Below are positions 6,471-9,249 of a stretch of 9,249 nt of DNA, in pieces. Positions within the stretch are counted from its first letter, which is position 1; every line of letters begins with the position of its first letter. Origin of the DNA: JBOHBN01 sp050698355 (GTDB lineage: Bacteria > Actinomycetota > Actinomycetes > Streptosporangiales > WHST01); contig JBOHBN010000255.1 in assembly GCA_050698355.1 (NCBI GenBank), positions 1 through 9,249 on the forward strand, in the 5' to 3' direction. The notes under the pieces were generated by a model that saw only the letters and a program-made list of their open reading frames with translations, ran no database searches and was not told the origin of the DNA. Both the position numbers and the translations under genes were made by a program.

Positions 6471-7148
6471 CTAGGGCGCCTCCAGGACGCGAAGGGCGTT
6501 GTCGAGCGAGGAGTGCAGGTGCTTCGCGAGCGCCTTCGCCGCGCCCTCGGCGCGGCCGCGGGCGAGCTGGTCGAGGATCGCCTTGTGCTCCTCCAGCGCG
6601 TTCCTCGCACGATCCGGGTCATGCGCCGACCGGGAGCGCGCGAGGTCGACCTGGCGGTGCACCTCGGTGGCCGCGTCAATGAGCGCCTGGTTGTTGGGCA
6701 GCGCCACGATCCGCCGGTGGAAGTCGAGGTCGCGCGGGTACGCGCGGCCCTCCTCGCCCGCCAGCACGTCCTCGGCGTCCGTGAGCAACGAGCGCAGCTC
6801 CTCGATGTCCTGGCCGCTGCTGTTCCTGGCCCCTAACCGCACGGCGTGGGTCTCCAGGGCGATGCGAACCTCGTAGATCTCCGACAGCTCGTCCGCACTG
6901 AAGGTCCGCACGTACGTGCCGCGGTTCGTCACTGTGCTCAGCAGGCCCTCGCTCCGCAGCTGTTGGATTGCCTCGCGCAGCGGCCCGCGACTGATGCCGA
7001 GGGCCGCGGCGAGCTCCACCTCGTTGAGCCGTTCGCCTGCCTTCAACCGGCCCGCCAGCACCATCTCCCGCAACACACGCAGGCTGCGGTCGCTGAACGT
7101 GGCCGTCGGCCGCTCCAACGGCTCCGGCAAGCCGTCCTTCCTCACCAC
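6471..7148 (-). CDS. GntR-family regulator, FadR subfamily (FCD domain)
   Basis: From GTG 7148 the protein has 225 residues, the usual FCD-GntR size. The winged helix-turn-helix spans about 20-80: LRVLREMVLAGRLKAGERL, then LAAALGISRGPLREAIQQL, then a GTYV wing. The all-helical FCD effector domain follows (about 86-215). D140 and H144 (DLDFH), H189 and H212 are at the places of the usual metal or carboxylate ligands. FCD regulators commonly sense organic acids, acyl-CoAs or amino acids; the effector here is unknown. An upstream GTG at 7154 is in frame but lies only two bases after the GAGAGG SD; GTG 7148 has eight-base spacing. It lies downstream of the AsnC-type gene on the same strand with a gap of about 44 bases, so co-transcription is possible. 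A short palindrome at 7181-7192 may be its operator. Confidence 0.9.
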   Translation of the reverse strand: MVRKDGLPEPLERPTATFSDRSLRVLREMVLAGRLKAGERLNEVELAAALGISRGPLREAIQQLRSEGLLSTVTNRGTYVRTFSADELSEIYEVRIALETHAVRLGARNSSGQDIEELRSLLTDAEDVLAGEEGRAYPRDLDFHRRIVALPNNQALIDAATEVHRQVDLARSRSAHDPDRARNALEEHKAILDQLARGRAEGAAKALAKHLHSSLDNALRVLEAP

Positions 7149-7180
7149 TCGCACGTCCTCTCTCTCGCCGCAACCCGGGT

Positions 7181-7192
7181 GCTGTCAACAGC
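7181..7192. promoter_or_regulatory. Short palindrome upstream of the GntR gene, possible autoregulatory operator
   Basis: GCTGTCAACAGC has 5-bp inverted arms (GCTGT/ACAGC) around CA and contains a GT-N2-AC core like that of GntR-family operators. The minus strand reads TTGACA across it, a -35-like hexamer with no matching -10. It lies between the AsnC-type stop and the GntR start. The evidence is position and symmetry only. Confidence 0.3.
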
Positions 7193-8116
7193 TTACGATC
7201 CAGGGGATCGCGCAGCGGGCAGGTCGGGTAGCGAGTAGTCCTCCTTCACCACACGCAGGTGCATCCACGCCTCCAACCCGCGGACGCCGGGCACGTCCCG
7301 GATCCGGTCCAGTGCCTCCGACACCGCGGCCGGCGAGGTGCAGAACAGGGTGCCGACGGCGTCCCACTGCCCGATCGTCTCGGTCAGGTAGTACACGTCG
7401 TCCTGCTCGGCGATCCGGCCGGTCGCGCCCGTCGCCGGGTCGAGGACGAGCCCGAACCCGCACATGGAGCCGAGGCCGAGCATGCCCGGCGTGATGATCG
7501 CCCCGATGTGCAGGATCCCGGCGTTCAGCAACGCCAGCACCCGCATCCGCGCCGAGCTCGCCGAGGTGTTGGTGATCCGGCCGAGGCGCGCGAACGGGAT
7601 GCGACCGTCGGCCTGCAGCACCTCGATCAGGTGATGGTCGAGTCGGTCGAGCGCGACCCCGTTCCGGGGACCGATCAGTCCGCCGGGCGAATAGACATCC
7701 TTCACCCCGCGGGAGTACGGGACCGTGGTGACGCCGTGCACGCCGGGTAGCGCCCGCACCTCCGCGACCGTAGCTCGCAGCTGCAACATGTCCTCGGTGC
7801 GCACCTCGGCGATGACCGCGCGCTCGCCGGCTACCACCGAGACGAGCGGCATCTGCGGCATCGCGGCGATCCGCTCGGCGACACCGACGGTGTCGCGTTC
7901 GACGTGCACCGACAGGTGCGCGAGCGCGAACAGGCCGCGCGCGGACGGGTGCACGACGGCGGCGACGTGCATCGCGCCGCTGTCGACCAGGCGGCGCACC
8001 CGCGCTCGCGCGCTGACGCGGGAGAGCCCGACACGTCCCGCGAGGAACTCGTAGCTGGCCCGGCCGTCCACCTGCAGCTCCCGCACCAGCGCGCGGTCGA
8101 CCGGGTCCAGCTCCAC
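7193..8116 (-). CDS. Lrp/AsnC-family regulator with two tandem AsnC-type modules
   Basis: A 307-residue protein, twice the normal Lrp/AsnC length of about 150. Module one (1-145) has an AsnC helix-turn-helix (LDPVDRALVRELQVDGRASY, then LAGRVGLSRVSARARVRRLV) and an alpha-beta ligand domain. Module two (about 157-295) repeats this: DRLDHHLIEVLQADGRIPFA, an HTH around ITNTSASSARMRVLALLNAG, then a ligand domain ending in MHLRVVKEDY. Fused double modules of this kind are known in actinobacteria; the ligand is usually an amino acid but is unknown here. I chose GTG 8116 because the conserved N-terminus begins there and GGTGG lies seven bases upstream. GTG 8176 would add 20 residues but has no SD. 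The gene is divergent from the MHS transporter and is a plausible regulator of it. Confidence 0.88.
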   Translation of the reverse strand: MELDPVDRALVRELQVDGRASYEFLAGRVGLSRVSARARVRRLVDSGAMHVAAVVHPSARGLFALAHLSVHVERDTVGVAERIAAMPQMPLVSVVAGERAVIAEVRTEDMLQLRATVAEVRALPGVHGVTTVPYSRGVKDVYSPGGLIGPRNGVALDRLDHHLIEVLQADGRIPFARLGRITNTSASSARMRVLALLNAGILHIGAIITPGMLGLGSMCGFGLVLDPATGATGRIAEQDDVYYLTETIGQWDAVGTLFCTSPAAVSEALDRIRDVPGVRGLEAWMHLRVVKEDYSLPDLPAARSPGS

Positions 8117-8281
8117 CCGTGAACCACCCGTCTCCCAACTCGCGCGGTTCGGCTGCGCCGCCCGACGGACCGACACTGGGCGGCGCGGGACCGAACATCC
8201 TGGTTCTCGATTGTGAGGCTACTACCCACGGATGCACCCCGGTTCGGGGCGCTTTCGAGGCCCACCCTTACGTACCGTCCA

Positions 8282-8310
8282 TTGACCGCCACATCCCGCA
8301 CACATATCGT
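8282..8310 (+). promoter_or_regulatory. Sigma70-type promoter of the MHS transporter gene
   Basis: TTGACC (8282-8287), a 17-base spacer, then TATCGT (8305-8310). The hexamers and spacing suit the actinobacterial housekeeping sigma factor. Transcription would start near 8316-8318, leaving a leader of about 22 bases to ATG 8339. The rest of the 8117-8338 interval shows only a short CCCCG/CGGGG hairpin near 8235-8247 and no convincing promoter for the divergent AsnC-type gene. Confidence 0.65.
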
Positions 8311-8327
8311 CGGCGCAACTCTCCGGC

Positions 8328-8333
8328 AGGAGG
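8328..8333 (+). promoter_or_regulatory. Shine-Dalgarno of the MHS transporter gene
   Basis: AGGAGG lies five bases before ATG 8339. It selects this start over the in-frame start at 8213, which lies upstream of the promoter. Confidence 0.75.
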
Positions 8334-8338
8334 CGCAG

Positions 8339-9249
8339 ATGAGCGAGCATCGAAGGGCGACGCCCGCCCGGAAGGCGGCCGCCTCGGCGTTCGTCGGCAG
8401 CACCATCGAGTGGTACGACTTCTACGCCTTCGTCACAGCATCCGCGCTGGTGTTCGGTGGATTGTTCTTCCCCGAGTCGACCAACCCGCTCGTCGGCGTG
8501 ATGGAGTCGTTCGCGACGTACGCCGTGGGCTTCTTTGTTCGCCCGCTCGGCGGCATCATCTTCGGCCACCTGGGCGACCGCATCGGGCGCAAGGCCACGC
8601 TCGTGGCGACCCTGCTGTAGATGGGCCTGGCGACCTTCGCGGTCGGCCTGCTCCCGACGTACGCGCAGGTCGGCTCGCTCGCCACGGTGCTGCTCGTGTT
8701 CCTCCGCCTGGTCCAAGGACTCGCGGTGGGCGGGGAATGGGGCGGTTCCGTCCTCGTCGCCGTGGAGCACGCACCCGCGCACAGGCGCACGCTCTACGGG
8801 TCCTTCGCGCAGCTCGGCTCGTCCGGCGGCGCGCTGCTGTCCACCGGCGCCTTCGCACTGGTGAGCGGCCAGGGCCACGACGCTCTGAGCACGTGGGGGT
8901 GGCGGGTCCCGTTCCTCGTCTCGATCGTCCTCGTCGTAATCGGCCTGGTGATCCGGCTGCGGTTGGAGGAATCGCCCGTGCTGCTGGCGATGCGGCGCAA
9001 CGAGGACGTCGCCCGGCTGCCCGTCGTCGAGGCGTTCCAGACCTCGTGGCGGCAGGTGCTGTTGGGGGTCGGCGCGCTCGCCATCGGGATCGGCGGCTAC
9101 TACGTCGTCACAAGCTTCCTGCTCACGTACGGCACCGTGGAACTGAAGCTTCCCGAGCACATGCTGCTCACCGGCCTCACCGTCGCGGCGGTCGTGGAGT
9201 TCCTCGTCACGCCGTGGCTGTCGCTGCTCGGCGACCACGTCGGTGCGCG
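8339..9249 (+). pseudogene. MHS-family (metabolite:H+ symporter) MFS transporter, interrupted by TAG at codon 94; 3' end outside window
   Basis: The reading frame from ATG 8339 begins with IEWYDFYAF (23-31), the first-helix signature of MHS transporters. RPLGGIIFGHLGDRIGRK follows (68-85), the helix 2-3 loop motif. After codon 93 there is TAG (8618-8620). The same frame then continues with MGLATFAVGLLPTYAQVG and RLVQGLAVGGEWGG (123-136), the helix-4 signature, and stays open to the window edge. Without the TAG this is an ordinary ShiA/ProP-like inner-membrane proton symporter for an organic acid or osmolyte, cut by the window at about residue 303 of the usual 430-450. One base change would restore CAG (Gln) or TTG (Leu). 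The next codon is ATG, so reinitiation is conceivable, but no SD precedes it. The upstream product would be a 93-residue fragment with two helices. It may be a real nonsense mutation or a sequence error. Confidence 0.88.

Noticed and set aside
8618..8620. TAG as pyrrolysine or other recoding
   Set aside because: MHS transporters are not known to use recoding, and no recoding machinery is visible. A point mutation or an error is simpler.
8222..9238. 338-codon open frame on the minus strand opposite the MHS transporter
   Set aside because: It is Gln/Glu/Arg/Asp-rich shadow coding with no family features; the plus-strand frame carries clear MHS signatures.

Overview
The window is high-GC DNA with strong G/C preference at third codon positions, translationally overlapped operons and Shine-Dalgarno (SD) sites of the GAGGAG type. 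It most likely comes from an actinobacterium. A mycofactocin (mft) locus, an FCD-type GntR regulator, a tandem-domain Lrp/AsnC regulator and an MHS-type transporter all fit that. I cannot name a genus.

Region 1 (1-4221) is a mycofactocin biosynthesis locus. On the minus strand mftA (37-residue precursor ending IDGMCGVY), mftB (precursor-binding chaperone), mftC (radical SAM/SPASM maturase) and a FadH/Old Yellow Enzyme-type oxidoreductase lie head to tail. Overlaps or gaps between them are at most 9 bp, so they form one operon. The oxidoreductase is open along its whole visible length and runs off the left edge. mftR, a TetR regulator, is divergent. The shared 138-bp intergenic region holds three GTGCC/GGCAC half-sites, a probable MftR operator. 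MftB presents MftA to MftC, which decarboxylates the terminal tyrosine and joins it to the preceding valine. The oxidoreductase is a candidate user or recycler of the finished redox cofactor. mftD, mftE and mftF are not in the window.

Region 2 (4222-4939) is a minus-strand GNAT acetyltransferase gene bracketed by two 52-bp palindromes. The palindromes are 43/52 identical and AT-rich compared with their surroundings. They may be a dispersed terminator family or the ends of a small cassette.

Region 3 (4940-6372) is a secreted FG-GAP/beta-propeller repeat protein on the minus strand. It is split into two frames by an apparent one-base deletion at a five-G run (5881-5885).

Region 4 (6450-9249) holds a GntR/FadR-type (FCD) regulator and a tandem-domain Lrp/AsnC regulator, both on the minus strand. 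Divergent from them is an MHS-family (major facilitator) transporter with a clear -35/-10 promoter. The transporter frame is interrupted by an in-frame TAG at codon 94, followed directly by ATG and then by unmistakable continuing homology to the window edge. These genes look like a regulated uptake module for an organic or amino acid. The substrate cannot be read from the sequence.

The best candidates for something not previously described are the paired palindromes around the acetyltransferase gene. The two interrupted genes (frameshift and nonsense) need checking against sequencing error before they are interpreted. No rRNA, tRNA, CRISPR array, transposase or integrase was seen, and no gene-free stretch exceeds 300 bases.
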